A stretch of DNA of 11,818 bases from Actinomycetes bacterium (GCA_023426375.1 JAFAAV010000128.1:1-11818), one strand, 5' to 3'; shown: positions 1 to 7,058, counted from the first letter of the stretch. The notes: generated from the letters alone by a model not told the origin. Translations and numbers: made by a program.

Positions 1-221
1 GCGGTACCCATGGGTTCGGATTCCGACGCCGCCGCACTCGTCTCTTGCGCGCCCGTTTCCTCTGCGTCGGCTCCGCTTCCATTGTCGCCACACGCGGCAA
101 GGGTCAACAGACCGGCAAGCCCCAGAAAGGCCATGCCGGTGCGGGCTCGGGAAGTCTTTCTCTTGGGGATGGCAGCTAGGTCAGTTGAATCGGTCGGGGA
201 AATCAGTTCACGCTCGTTCAT
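1..221 (-). CDS. Putative lipoprotein, 5' end only (partial)
   Basis: The first 73 codons of a minus-strand gene whose remainder lies before the window. It begins with ATG at 221-219, preceded by a GAGGAG-type ribosome binding site 6-7 nt upstream. The peptide has a fairly long charged N-region (residues 1-28, ending in the basic stretch RKTSRARTG), a hydrophobic core (about 30-42) and a lipobox LAAC with Cys44, so it should be lipidated by Lgt, cleaved by signal peptidase II and anchored on the outer face of the membrane. After Cys44 comes a low-complexity Gly/Ala/Ser/Glu linker typical of actinobacterial lipoproteins. No functional domain is reached before the window ends, so the role is unknown. 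Reading frame and lipobox are seen directly; membrane anchoring is inferred from the motif. Confidence 0.8.
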   Translation of the reverse strand, partial: MNERELISPTDSTDLAAIPKRKTSRARTGMAFLGLAGLLTLAACGDNGSGADAEETGAQETSAAASESEPMGT

Positions 222-342
222 GGCCTCTCCTCATCGTCGGTCCGCTGGGCCGGCGCGTCCGGGAGGTGATGCCGACCGGTCAACGGTGTGGCATTTCCAC
301 GCTACGCATGACGCAGGTCTCATGCGAGAGTGACCAGGAGTA
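222..342. other. Intergenic gap with a weak hairpin
   Basis: The 121 bases between the VOC gene and the lipoprotein gene contain a 7-bp inverted repeat, CGCATGA at 305-311 and TCATGCG at 320-326, with an 8-nt loop. It lies just past the VOC stop codon on the minus strand but has no following T-run, so it is at best a weak terminator. On the minus strand a TTGACC hexamer (complement of 278-283 region) could be a -35 element for the lipoprotein gene, but no matching -10 is visible. Confidence 0.3.
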
Positions 343-744
343 TTACGACTTCTTGGTGTCGATGTTCACGCCCCAATCCACTCCGAAGCGATCACGTAGA
401 CCCCCGAAGGAGTCACCCCATTCCTGCTTCTCGAGCGGCATCTCCACTGTGCCGCCTTCTGCCAGGGCGTTGAAGAACTCGGTCATGCGCTGCTCGTCAT
501 CACCCCAGATGCAAACGTTGATCCGGCTGCCGCCTGTGACTCCACCAGGGTTGTCGGATGCCATCAGACTCCACCCCATGTCGGTGTCGAGCTGACCGTG
601 CATCACCCAGTCCGGGGTGTCCTCGACCATGCCCATGTCCTTGAAGCGAGTGATGTTGAGATTCCCGCCGAAAACTGATTGATAGAACGTGAGCGCTTCT
701 TCCGCCTGACCTTCGAAGCCGATGTACGGGGTTGCCTGAATCAT
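343..744 (-). CDS. VOC family protein, PhnB-like (3-demethylubiquinone-9 3-methyltransferase-like fold)
   Basis: A 133-residue protein of the vicinal-oxygen-chelate superfamily, PhnB / 3-dmu-9_3-mt subgroup. The family pattern is clear: an opening TPYIGFEGQAEEALTFYQ (residues 5-22), the SVFGG turn, a central LMASDNPGG stretch, the FNALAEGGTVEMPL segment and a closing DRFGVDWGVNID. The length is normal for the family. Despite the family name, these small proteins are not methyltransferases; most are uncharacterised metal-dependent or ligand-binding proteins, so no reaction is assigned. It starts with ATG at 744-742, which overlaps the stop of the upstream membrane-protein gene (ATGA); its AGGAG ribosome binding site lies inside the last codons of that gene, so the two are probably translationally coupled. 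Confidence 0.88.
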   Translation of the reverse strand: MIQATPYIGFEGQAEEALTFYQSVFGGNLNITRFKDMGMVEDTPDWVMHGQLDTDMGWSLMASDNPGGVTGGSRINVCIWGDDEQRMTEFFNALAEGGTVEMPLEKQEWGDSFGGLRDRFGVDWGVNIDTKKS

Positions 745-1292
745 GGTGTCTCCTGTTCTTGGCGGAGTAGTTGCCCCCGCTCGTCACGCAGCCAGGATGT
801 CCCGTAGGAGTCGACAAAGGCAATACCTGTGACCATCCAGCCGGGGTTGTTGGTCACAGGCCGCAATTTGGAGCCCACTTTTTCTTCCACGCGGGACTGG
901 GTTTCAGGAAACTTCCAGGGGTACTTGTCGTCTTCTATCGTGGCGTAATCCCCAGGGGTCAATACGGACATCGTCAAAGGTTTCTGAGTTTCAGGGTTTT
1001 CCCTCTTGGTCTTGGAGTATGTACTGAGTACCTTCACGTCGAAAACGGGGACGTTGGAGCTGTTGTGAATCAGCAGACCCTTAGGAGACGGTTGGTTGAC
1101 GGGGGTGTCATAGGTAACGCACCAGGCCGCTATCTCGCTTGCCTGTTGTTTTGCTCGACGGTCATTTTCGATTCTGTCTCGCTCGCGTTCAACATCGAAT
1201 AGTCGTTTGGAGGTGAGGCCGGCCCAAATTGCGGCGCCTAGAGCGGCCGCTGCCACTAAGACTGAGAGCCATTCAGGAAAAGTTCCCATCAT
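741..1292 (-). CDS. Uncharacterised single-pass membrane protein
   Basis: A 183-residue protein not recognised by name. One transmembrane segment (about residues 8-25, SVLVAAAALGAAIWAGL) is followed by a charged, probably helical stretch rich in Arg/Glu/Lys (about 27-50) and a C-terminal globular part of about 130 residues. Segments such as LLIHNSSNVPVFDVKV and FVDSYGTSWLRDERGQL resemble the beta-rich soluble domains of other unnamed actinobacterial single-TM proteins. The start is chosen as ATG at 1292-1290 because GAGG (complement of 1299-1302) sits 6 nt upstream. An in-frame TTG at 1337 would add 15 residues but lacks a comparable site; ATG at 1289 is a further alternative. Its stop overlaps the VOC gene start by 4 bp. 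Base composition is AT-richer than the downstream genes (43% GC in 961-1020 by hand count), compatible with acquisition by transfer. Confidence 0.72.
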   Translation of the reverse strand: MMGTFPEWLSVLVAAAALGAAIWAGLTSKRLFDVERERDRIENDRRAKQQASEIAAWCVTYDTPVNQPSPKGLLIHNSSNVPVFDVKVLSTYSKTKRENPETQKPLTMSVLTPGDYATIEDDKYPWKFPETQSRVEEKVGSKLRPVTNNPGWMVTGIAFVDSYGTSWLRDERGQLLRQEQETP

Positions 1293-1298
1293 GTCAAT

Positions 1299-1302
1299 CC
1301 TC
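1299..1302 (-). promoter_or_regulatory. Ribosome binding site fixing the start of the membrane protein
   Basis: Reads GAGG on the minus strand, 6 nt before ATG at 1292. It favours this start over the upstream in-frame TTG at 1337. Confidence 0.5.
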
Positions 1303-1525
1303 AATTCTGCTGAATCCGGAGTAGATGCAACAACCAAGTTAGAGGGTCGAGGTGGGCATGACTAGGTTAAATGGAATTATTTCAGCTCCTTAGACACTGA
1401 TACTGCTAACTAATCAATAACATGGAATTGCGACACGCCAGGCGCAGGTCAGTCCCCAGTCATCGACCGGCATCGGTGTGTTCGGTTTTTCCCAAATGCG
1501 TAATTGAGTGAAAGAGAGCTGAGTC
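1303..1525. promoter_or_regulatory. Divergent, AT-rich intergenic region
   Basis: This stretch lies between two divergently transcribed genes and must contain at least one promoter for each. It is markedly AT-rich (42-43% GC over 1321-1440 by hand count). A TAACAT hexamer at 1418-1423 is a possible -10 for the PH-domain gene, but no convincing -35 accompanies it, and no clear operator or repeat was found. No open reading frame of substance is visible. Confidence 0.35.
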
Positions 1526-1897
1526 ATGTCAGATCAAGTTTTAAACAGTGGATGGACATTCACGTCTCAGATAGATACCCCGCAGGACCTTGTGGAGTTG
1601 CTGGTTCCTGATGAAGTACCCGTTGTCTCTTTCAAGACTGTTCGCGACACGGCAACGTTCACGAACAAGCGACTAATTGTCCGTGACGCCCAAGGTTTGA
1701 TGGGCAAGAAGGTCGAAACCTATTCTATTCCGTACTCGAGTATCAACATGTGGTCCACGGAAAATGCAGGCGGGTTCGATCTCAATGCAGAGATCGAACT
1801 GTGGACGCGGGCGGGTCTGATCAAGATCAACGTGGGTCGAAATATCGACGTAAGAAAACTGGATCGACTCATCGCTCAGTCAGTTTTGGGTGTGTGA
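1526..1897 (+). CDS. Bacterial PH-domain protein (bPH_1 / PF08000-like)
   Basis: A 123-residue protein made almost entirely of one bacterial pleckstrin-homology domain. The hallmark stretches are TFTNKRLIVRDAQGLMGKK, ETYSIPYSSINMWSTENAGG, FDLNAEIELWTRAG and IKINVGRNIDVRKLDRLIA, which match the conserved core of this family closely. No signal peptide or membrane segment is present, so it should be cytoplasmic; bacterial PH-domain proteins of this type form oligomeric rings, but their ligands and role are poorly known. Start ATG at 1526 follows a purine-rich AGAGAG about 8-10 nt upstream, a modest ribosome binding site. GC content is low for this genome (48% in 1621-1680 by hand count). The gene stands alone: divergent from the minus-strand pair and followed by two hairpins. 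Confidence 0.9.
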   Translation: MSDQVLNSGWTFTSQIDTPQDLVELLVPDEVPVVSFKTVRDTATFTNKRLIVRDAQGLMGKKVETYSIPYSSINMWSTENAGGFDLNAEIELWTRAGLIKINVGRNIDVRKLDRLIAQSVLGV

Positions 1898-1910
1898 CCC
1901 AGCCGTCAAG

Positions 1911-1943
1911 TGAACCCTGGCCTCATCGGGAGGCCAGGGTTCG
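1911..1943 (+). terminator. Hairpin terminator after the PH-domain gene
   Basis: A perfect 12-bp stem (GAACCCTGGCCT at 1912-1923 pairing with 1931-1942) with a 7-nt loop starts 15 nt after the stop codon. A short T-run (GTTTT, 1947-1951) follows a few bases later, so it probably works as an intrinsic terminator for plus-strand transcription. Confidence 0.75.
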
Positions 1944-1950
1944 CTCGTTT

Positions 1951-1974
1951 TCAAGGGGCGTGGTCGCCCCTTGA
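1951..1974. terminator. Second hairpin, adjacent to the first
   Basis: A perfect 10-bp stem, TCAAGGGGCG (1951-1960) with CGCCCCTTGA (1965-1974), and a TGGT tetraloop. There is no T-run after it on the plus strand. It may back up the preceding terminator or block read-through towards the oxidase gene. Confidence 0.5.
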
Positions 1975-1989
1975 GGTCCGAACAGGCTT

Positions 1990-2116
1990 AACCAAATCGT
2001 GATCCCCTACTACCCAGTATTTGCTTATGCTAATTTTTCACCAGGGCAACTGAGGGTCACCGCAGGTCGCGGACGGCCCGTGTGCCACAGCACTACTCGC
2101 TAAGCGAGGGCTAAGC
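1990..2116 (+). promoter_or_regulatory. Probable promoter and leader of the multicopper oxidase gene
   Basis: The terminator hairpins upstream mean the oxidase needs its own promoter here. The region contains an AT-rich patch (2015-2040) with TATGCT at 2026-2031 as a possible -10, without a good -35. Just before the gene is a GCTAAGC direct repeat (2099-2105 and 2110-2116) flanking the GAGGG ribosome binding site at 2106-2110, 6 nt from the start. No recognisable copper-responsive operator (CsoR- or CueR-like palindrome) was seen. Confidence 0.3.
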
Positions 2117-4321
2117 ATGACTACTCCGACCCCCGAATCACAGAACCTCCCCGAGCCCGGCTCGCTAGAGTACGCCAATCTTGCGCATACCGGCAGTGCC
2201 CCGCCACTTCCACCGGAGCCTGGCACGACGCTCGCTCCCGTGGAACCGGACACTACGGATGAGGCGCCGATCGAGCCCATGCGAGGCCAAGCGCCGTCGG
2301 CGGGTAGGCCCGGTGCCCGACCTCCCGCGGGATTTCCTTGGTGGCCGCCGCGGCCGATCCCGCTGCCCGGGATCGAATCCGGTTTGGGGCTGAAGAAGTT
2401 CCGTGATCGCCTGCAGCAACCGACGATCATTCGTGCATGGCGTCGGCCGGAGGACAGCCCCATCCGAGTACGGGCCGAACTCGGGCAGGTGCAGTTCCAC
2501 GCGGACATCCCACCCGCCCAGGCATGGACGTACGAGGGCGGGCTGCCCGGCCCCACGATCGAGGTGCAGCGGGACAGATCCGTGCGTATCGATTGGGAGA
2601 ACGGGCTGGAACGGGACGGCCAGGCGCTGAAGCTGCCGTACGACGTCGTTCGCGTACCCGAGCTGCCTCCGTTGCCTCCCGGCCAGCCTGGGGTGAACGC
2701 GAACTTCCGCGCCGCTGCTCTCCCGGGCGGGCGGGCCGCGGACAAGGGGCCCGGCGAGGACTCGTACCCGCGATTGGATCACACCGATGAGCTCACCGCC
2801 GCCACCGTGGTCCACCTGCACGGCGCGTTGACTGACGGCCACAACGACGGCTGGGCGCACAACGTGACCATGCCGGGCAGTGTCATCCGGTGCACCTATC
2901 CCAACCGACAGGAGTCGACCACGCTTTGGTATCACGACCACGCAATGGCCGTCACCCGATTCAACGTGTTCGCGGGTCTGTCCGGGTTCTACATCATCCG
3001 TGACGAACAAGAGGCCAAACTGCGCCTCCCCTCGGGCGAACGCGAGTTGTTCCTGGGAATCGCGGATCGGAACCTGGAATCCGAGCCGGGCGCTCCCGCG
3101 GGAACCATCAAGTTCACGGGCCGCGCGTTGTACAAGCAGGCCGGTTTCACCGGATCGACCGGGATCAAGGGCGAGATTCCGGTGAGCGCGCCCTTCAACA
3201 TGGTCAACGGCAAGATCTGGCCCACTAAGGATGTGGACGCGTGCTGGTACCGGTTGCGTTTGCTCAATGGCTCGAGTTCGCGAGTCCATCGGTTCTCCCT
3301 CCACGACACCACCGACGAGAAATTCACCCCGGGCACGGCAATCCCCAGTACGGATCCGACCTTCGCAGTGCGTCGCAAGAACGACGCGCTGGTGGTGATC
3401 GGCACGGACGGCGGCTTGTTGTCCGCTCCGTTCATTCCGCAGGACGGGATCGTGGAAATGGGGCCGGGTGAGCGCGTGGACGTTCTCGTGGACTTCTCCC
3501 GGTATCGCGGCCGCACCCTCGAGTTGCGCAACGAGAACGGCACGGCGCTCAACGCGCAACCGGGACAGGCCGATGCCAGCGTCATGCAGTTCAGGGTGGA
3601 CGATCGACGAGTGCTCGACCGGTTCAGACTTCCCAGTGTTCTTAACCGCGAGTACGTGCGTTATCGCCACACGGATGATGGGAAGCTGATCATCGGCGAC
3701 CGGGTGATCGACCACCACGCTCACGCCTGGGTTGCCGTGGTGCCTCCGGGCATCCGAGGGTCGGTGCACCCGGAGATGTGGGAGCTGCACGAATTGGCGG
3801 AGGGGGAGGACCCAGGAACCACGGACGTGATCAGATTGACCCGGGCGGATGGCAAGATCATGACCTTCAAGCCCGCCGCCAAGCTGTTCGACGACACGCT
3901 CACCATCAAGCTCTCCGAGGGTGACTGGGCCGTGTGGAACATCGTGCACCTGGGCGGGCCTCCCCATCCGATGCACATTCACATGACCGAGTTCCAAATG
4001 CTCAACCGATGGCAGTGGCCGCTGGGCCCCGGTGGTGCGCTACCGGGATTCGATCTCGCGACGGCATCGACCCCCAACCCCCTGCCCATTCCCGGATCCG
4101 GGCGCCCCATCACTGCCATGACGGCGGGCATGAAAGACACCTGGGTGGTTCAACCGGGGGAGTGGGTTCAGGTGCTCGGTGACTTCACCGGTGCCTCAGG
4201 CAGCTTCATGTACCACTGCCACATTCTGGATCACGAGGATCACACCATGATGCGGCCGTTCACCGTGCTGCCCAAGGGCATCATGGCGTTCCATGGTGCT
4301 CACGGGGGTGGCCACCCCTAA
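2117..4321 (+). CDS. Multicopper oxidase, laccase type (CotA / phenoxazinone-synthase-like)
   Basis: A 734-residue three-cupredoxin-domain oxidase that takes electrons from phenolic or amine substrates and reduces O2 to water. All four copper-binding motifs are present in order: HLHG (H233, H235) in a VVHLHGALTDGHNDGW context, WYHDHAM (H273, H275), HPMHIH (H617, H620, H622) and HCHILDHEDHTMM (H700, C701, H702, H706, M711), giving a complete type 1 site with Met as axial ligand plus the trinuclear cluster. The TLWYHDHAMAVTRFNVFAGL and FYIIRD stretches are like CotA spore-coat laccase and PhsA phenoxazinone synthase. The N-terminal 100 or so residues are Pro-rich and acidic with no Sec or Tat signal peptide, so it is probably cytoplasmic, unlike most copper-tolerance oxidases. 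The C-terminus ends in a short His/Gly-rich tail. Start ATG has GAGGG 6 nt upstream. The physiological substrate is unknown; bilirubin-oxidase-like activity is also possible. Confidence 0.93.
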   Translation: MTTPTPESQNLPEPGSLEYANLAHTGSAPPLPPEPGTTLAPVEPDTTDEAPIEPMRGQAPSAGRPGARPPAGFPWWPPRPIPLPGIESGLGLKKFRDRLQQPTIIRAWRRPEDSPIRVRAELGQVQFHADIPPAQAWTYEGGLPGPTIEVQRDRSVRIDWENGLERDGQALKLPYDVVRVPELPPLPPGQPGVNANFRAAALPGGRAADKGPGEDSYPRLDHTDELTAATVVHLHGALTDGHNDGWAHNVTMPGSVIRCTYPNRQESTTLWYHDHAMAVTRFNVFAGLSGFYIIRDEQEAKLRLPSGERELFLGIADRNLESEPGAPAGTIKFTGRALYKQAGFTGSTGIKGEIPVSAPFNMVNGKIWPTKDVDACWYRLRLLNGSSSRVHRFSLHDTTDEKFTPGTAIPSTDPTFAVRRKNDALVVIGTDGGLLSAPFIPQDGIVEMGPGERVDVLVDFSRYRGRTLELRNENGTALNAQPGQADASVMQFRVDDRRVLDRFRLPSVLNREYVRYRHTDDGKLIIGDRVIDHHAHAWVAVVPPGIRGSVHPEMWELHELAEGEDPGTTDVIRLTRADGKIMTFKPAAKLFDDTLTIKLSEGDWAVWNIVHLGGPPHPMHIHMTEFQMLNRWQWPLGPGGALPGFDLATASTPNPLPIPGSGRPITAMTAGMKDTWVVQPGEWVQVLGDFTGASGSFMYHCHILDHEDHTMMRPFTVLPKGIMAFHGAHGGGHP

Positions 4322-4385
4322 GGGCGCTATCTCTGACGATTTTTGGCGTTTAAGCTGCAAGTAATCATCAGTAGATGAACTATTT

Positions 4386-4422
4386 GGGGTGTTGAGGTCG
4401 TGTCTTTCGGCCCCAACACCCC
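4386..4422 (+). promoter_or_regulatory. Strong hairpin in the leader of the flavoprotein operon
   Basis: GGGGTGTTG (4386-4394) pairs perfectly with CAACACCCC (4414-4422). Inside, after one A-C mismatch, five more pairs form (4396-4400 with 4408-4412, one of them T-G), closing a 7-nt loop TGTCTTT. It begins 64 nt after the oxidase stop and ends 11 nt before the ribosome binding site of the next gene. There is no T-run, so it is not a classic terminator; it may stabilise the mRNA end, attenuate read-through or bind a regulator. Confidence 0.5.
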
Positions 4423-4433
4423 TGCCGTTCTCG

Positions 4434-4439
4434 AAAGGA
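4434..4439 (+). promoter_or_regulatory. Ribosome binding site setting the flavoprotein start at GTG 4446
   Basis: AAAGGA lies 6 nt before GTG at 4446. An earlier in-frame GTG at 4389 falls inside the left arm of the hairpin and has no such site. Confidence 0.6.
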
Positions 4440-4445
4440 CCGTTC

Positions 4446-5879
4446 GTGTCGACCACGCAACAGCCAGAAAATCAGGAACTCACCGCGGACGTCGTCGTCA
4501 TCGGTGGCGGACCTGTGGGCGAGAACGCGGCCCAGTATGCGACCGAAGGCACCGACCTCACGGCGATCATCGTGGAAGGTCATCTCCTGGGCGGAGAGTG
4601 TTCCTATTACGCGTGCATGCCCAGCAAAGCCCTGCTGCGACCGGTGGACGTGCTGGGCACCTCTGCCGATATTGACGGCGTGACGGAGGCTCAGCTCGAT
4701 CGCCACGGGATGCTCGAACGTCGCGATTCGTTCGTCTCTCATTACGACGACGCGTCCCAGGTCGAGTGGGCGGAATCAGCGGGCCTTCAGGTGGTCCGCG
4801 GTCACGCTCGCCTGATCGGGGAGCGCGCTGTCCAGGTCGACGACGGCGCCGCTTCGCACACCATCACGGCCCGGCATGCGGTGATCATCGCCACCGGTAG
4901 TGAACCGAAGACCCCGTCGGAGTTCGAGGGTGTGGAGGCCTGGACCTCCGCGGACGCGACCGGCGTGGTCGAAGTACCCGAAAGACTCGCGATCGTGGGC
5001 GGCGGTGTGGTGGCGTGCGAGGCTGCCACGTGGCTGAGTGCACTTGGCTCCCAGGTCACCGTGCTGGTCCGCGGTTCGCAGCTTTTGTCGGACAACGAAC
5101 CTTTTGCCGGTGTGAGTGTTCTGGACGGGATGAAGATCCACGGAGTCGAGCCGGTGTTCAATGCTGCCGTGACCGCGTGTCGCCGGGAGAACCCGGAAGC
5201 CAAGGGTCTGGGACGAGTCCACGGTGGCGCGGTGCACCTGGAAACAACCGCGGGTGGCTTCGAAGTGGACGAGGTGCTGCTGGCCACCGGACGTAGCCCG
5301 CGACTGGATGACCTGGGACTGGGCGCAATCGGCCTGAGTATGGATGACGTGCTCAACAACCACCTCCCCGAGTGGTTGCATGTCGTGGGAGACGCCAGCG
5401 GTGAAGCACCCCTGACCCACTGGGGTAAGTACCGGGCCAGAGAAATTGGTGCGCGGATCCGTGCTGTGGCCGCGGGCACTCCGGAACCGTTCCGCGTCGA
5501 GAATTCGCCCGTTCCGCAGGTGGTTTTCACCGAACCTCAGGTAGCCCAAGTGGGGCTGACGGAAGCTGCCGCGAAGGAGCGGGGGATCGACGTGGTCACT
5601 GCACAGGTGCCCTACAACTCCGCGGCGGGTTCGGCACTGCTGCGCAACGATGTCCAGGGTCAGGCGAAAATCGTGGTGGATCGCGACAGCAGGTGCCTGG
5701 TGGGCGCCACGTTCGTGGGGCCGGAGGCGGGTGAACAGCTGCACGCGGCCACCATTGCGATGACGGGGCAAGTCCCCGTTCATGTGTTGCGGCACGCGGT
5801 GCCCAGTTTCCCCACGGCATCGGAACTGTGGTTGCGGTTGCTCGAAGAACTCCCTGAGGAGTTCCGTAGGCCGGCGTAA
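4446..5879 (+). CDS. FAD-dependent pyridine nucleotide-disulfide oxidoreductase (lipoamide dehydrogenase / mercuric reductase-like)
   Basis: A 477-residue flavoprotein. In order: an FAD-binding Rossmann motif VVVIGGGPVGENAAQYA near the N-terminus, the redox-active disulfide C52-x4-C57 (GGECSYYACMPSK), an ATGSEPKTP FAD stretch, a second GxGxxG-type NAD(P) fold (IVGGGVVACEAA, about 183-194), the LLATGRSP and VVGDASG motifs, and the C-terminal dimerisation domain. Length fits the family. One odd point: where lipoamide dehydrogenases have the HPTxSE acid-base dyad, this protein reads FPTASE (F455, E460), so the catalytic His is missing. It is therefore unlikely to be a standard dihydrolipoamide dehydrogenase; the Cys-Cys pair of the C-terminal extension or the N-terminal MerA domain expected of mercuric reductase is also absent. 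Electron transfer to a quinone or other small molecule is an inference. Start GTG is set by AAAGGA 6 nt upstream. The PKS gene follows after 24 bp, suggesting an operon. Confidence 0.87.
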   Translation: MSTTQQPENQELTADVVVIGGGPVGENAAQYATEGTDLTAIIVEGHLLGGECSYYACMPSKALLRPVDVLGTSADIDGVTEAQLDRHGMLERRDSFVSHYDDASQVEWAESAGLQVVRGHARLIGERAVQVDDGAASHTITARHAVIIATGSEPKTPSEFEGVEAWTSADATGVVEVPERLAIVGGGVVACEAATWLSALGSQVTVLVRGSQLLSDNEPFAGVSVLDGMKIHGVEPVFNAAVTACRRENPEAKGLGRVHGGAVHLETTAGGFEVDEVLLATGRSPRLDDLGLGAIGLSMDDVLNNHLPEWLHVVGDASGEAPLTHWGKYRAREIGARIRAVAAGTPEPFRVENSPVPQVVFTEPQVAQVGLTEAAAKERGIDVVTAQVPYNSAAGSALLRNDVQGQAKIVVDRDSRCLVGATFVGPEAGEQLHAATIAMTGQVPVHVLRHAVPSFPTASELWLRLLEELPEEFRRPA

Positions 5880-5903
5880 CGGCCATGATGCCTACCATTG
5901 GGT

Positions 5904-7058
5904 ATGACCGTACGCATGCTGACGATTGCGACCGTCCTCCCGGACACGCAGATTCACCAGCCAGATGTTGCGCAGCTGTTCGCCGATCAACCGGATATGA
6001 CCCGTCTGGGGTCCCGGTTGGTCGGCTCGGCCTTCGCGGGTTCTGGTGTCGCCACCCGGCACACGGTGTTGCCTGAGCTGGGGGACGCCGCCTCACAGAC
6101 GCGCAAGAGGAACGACGACGCCGCCCCGTCGCCTTTCGTGGACCCGGCCTCGGGGCATCTGCTCTCACCGGGCACACAAACGCGCAACCGGCTGTACACC
6201 GAACACGCGAAACGGTTGTTCGTGCGAGCTGCTCGGACCGCACTCCACCAGGCCGCACCCACCGTCACGCCGCAAGATGTCACCCACGTGATCACTGTGT
6301 CCTGCACCGGGTTCTTCGCGCCTGGTCCGGACGTGCGCGTGGTCAAGGACCTGGGGCTTCCAGCGGACGTCACACGTCTTCACCTGGGGTTCATGGGGTG
6401 CAACGCGGCCTTCCCAGCTCTGCGCGCGGCGTATGCAGCGTGTCGGTCTGATCCCCAAGCCGTGGTGCTGGTGGTGTGCGTAGAACTGTGCACTCTGCAC
6501 CTGCACGTTCGTAACGACCCGGACACCATCATGGGTAACGCGTTGTTCGCGGACGGTGCCGCGGCCACGGTGATCACCGCTCGCGAGGTAGCTGCCCCCG
6601 CCTCAGAGTCCGTGCTGGAACTGCTGGACTTCGAGACCACACTGGCCCCCGTGGGTGAGGACGAACTTGCTTGGAGTGTGGGCGATGAAGGATTCGAGAT
6701 GATCCTGGGTACCTACGTCCCTCGAATCATCGATGACCATGTCAGCGACGCGCTTGCGCCACTACTTGCCAGGACGGGTCACAAGGCGGCCGACATACCG
6801 CTGTGGGCCGTCCACCCCGGCGGCCGAAGCATCCTGGACAAGGTTCAATCGCGCCTGGAACTGACGGATGACCAAATGGAACCGTCCCGAGGGGTGCTCG
6901 CCGATGCGGGGAACATGAGCAGCGCCACCATTCTCTTTGTCCTGGACAGGCTCCGAACCTCGGACCGTGGAGGGGTGGCGGCGGCGCTCGCTTTCGGCCC
7001 GGGCTTGAGCATCGAGAGTGCGTTGTTGCGTGTGGTGCCAGTTCAAGGACGCGCGTGA
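5904..7058 (+). CDS. Type III polyketide synthase (chalcone/stilbene synthase family)
   Basis: A 384-residue homodimeric-type ketosynthase that extends an acyl-CoA starter with malonyl-CoA units and cyclises the chain into phenols or pyrones. The catalytic triad is intact: C134 in SCTGFFAPGPD, H304 in VHPGGRSILD and N337 in DAGNMSSATILF. Other family marks are VKDLGL, LGFMGCNAAFPALRAA, NALFADGAAA and the C-terminal FGPGLS, corresponding to the GFGPG loop of chalcone synthases. Starter and product cannot be told from motifs; tetrahydroxynaphthalene, alkylresorcinol and alkylpyrone synthases all look like this. The start is uncertain: ATG 5904 is preferred, with TTG 5898 and ATG 5916 in frame; none has a strong ribosome binding site, so translation may depend on coupling to the flavoprotein that ends 24 bp upstream. 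Its stop overlaps the methyltransferase start. Confidence 0.93.
   Translation: MTVRMLTIATVLPDTQIHQPDVAQLFADQPDMTRLGSRLVGSAFAGSGVATRHTVLPELGDAASQTRKRNDDAAPSPFVDPASGHLLSPGTQTRNRLYTEHAKRLFVRAARTALHQAAPTVTPQDVTHVITVSCTGFFAPGPDVRVVKDLGLPADVTRLHLGFMGCNAAFPALRAAYAACRSDPQAVVLVVCVELCTLHLHVRNDPDTIMGNALFADGAAATVITAREVAAPASESVLELLDFETTLAPVGEDELAWSVGDEGFEMILGTYVPRIIDDHVSDALAPLLARTGHKAADIPLWAVHPGGRSILDKVQSRLELTDDQMEPSRGVLADAGNMSSATILFVLDRLRTSDRGGVAAALAFGPGLSIESALLRVVPVQGRA

Noticed and set aside
343..744. Calling the VOC gene a ubiquinone methyltransferase
   Set aside because: The family name is historical; no SAM-binding motif is present.
1990..2116. Copper-responsive operator upstream of the oxidase
   Set aside because: The C-rich CCCCTACTACCC has no matching G-rich half, so it does not form a CsoR- or CueR-type palindrome.
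2165..3997. A 610-codon open frame on the minus strand opposite the multicopper oxidase
   Set aside because: It is antisense to a gene with complete copper motifs, has no recognisable domain, and long open antisense frames are expected in high-GC coding DNA.
4776..5795. A 339-codon minus-strand open frame opposite the flavoprotein
   Set aside because: The composition is that of a shadow frame (His/Arg/Gly-rich, no motifs) and it lies wholly within a well-supported gene.
4446..5879. Mercuric reductase (merA) assignment
   Set aside because: No N-terminal heavy-metal-associated domain, no C-terminal vicinal Cys pair and no other mer genes nearby; only the general fold is shared.
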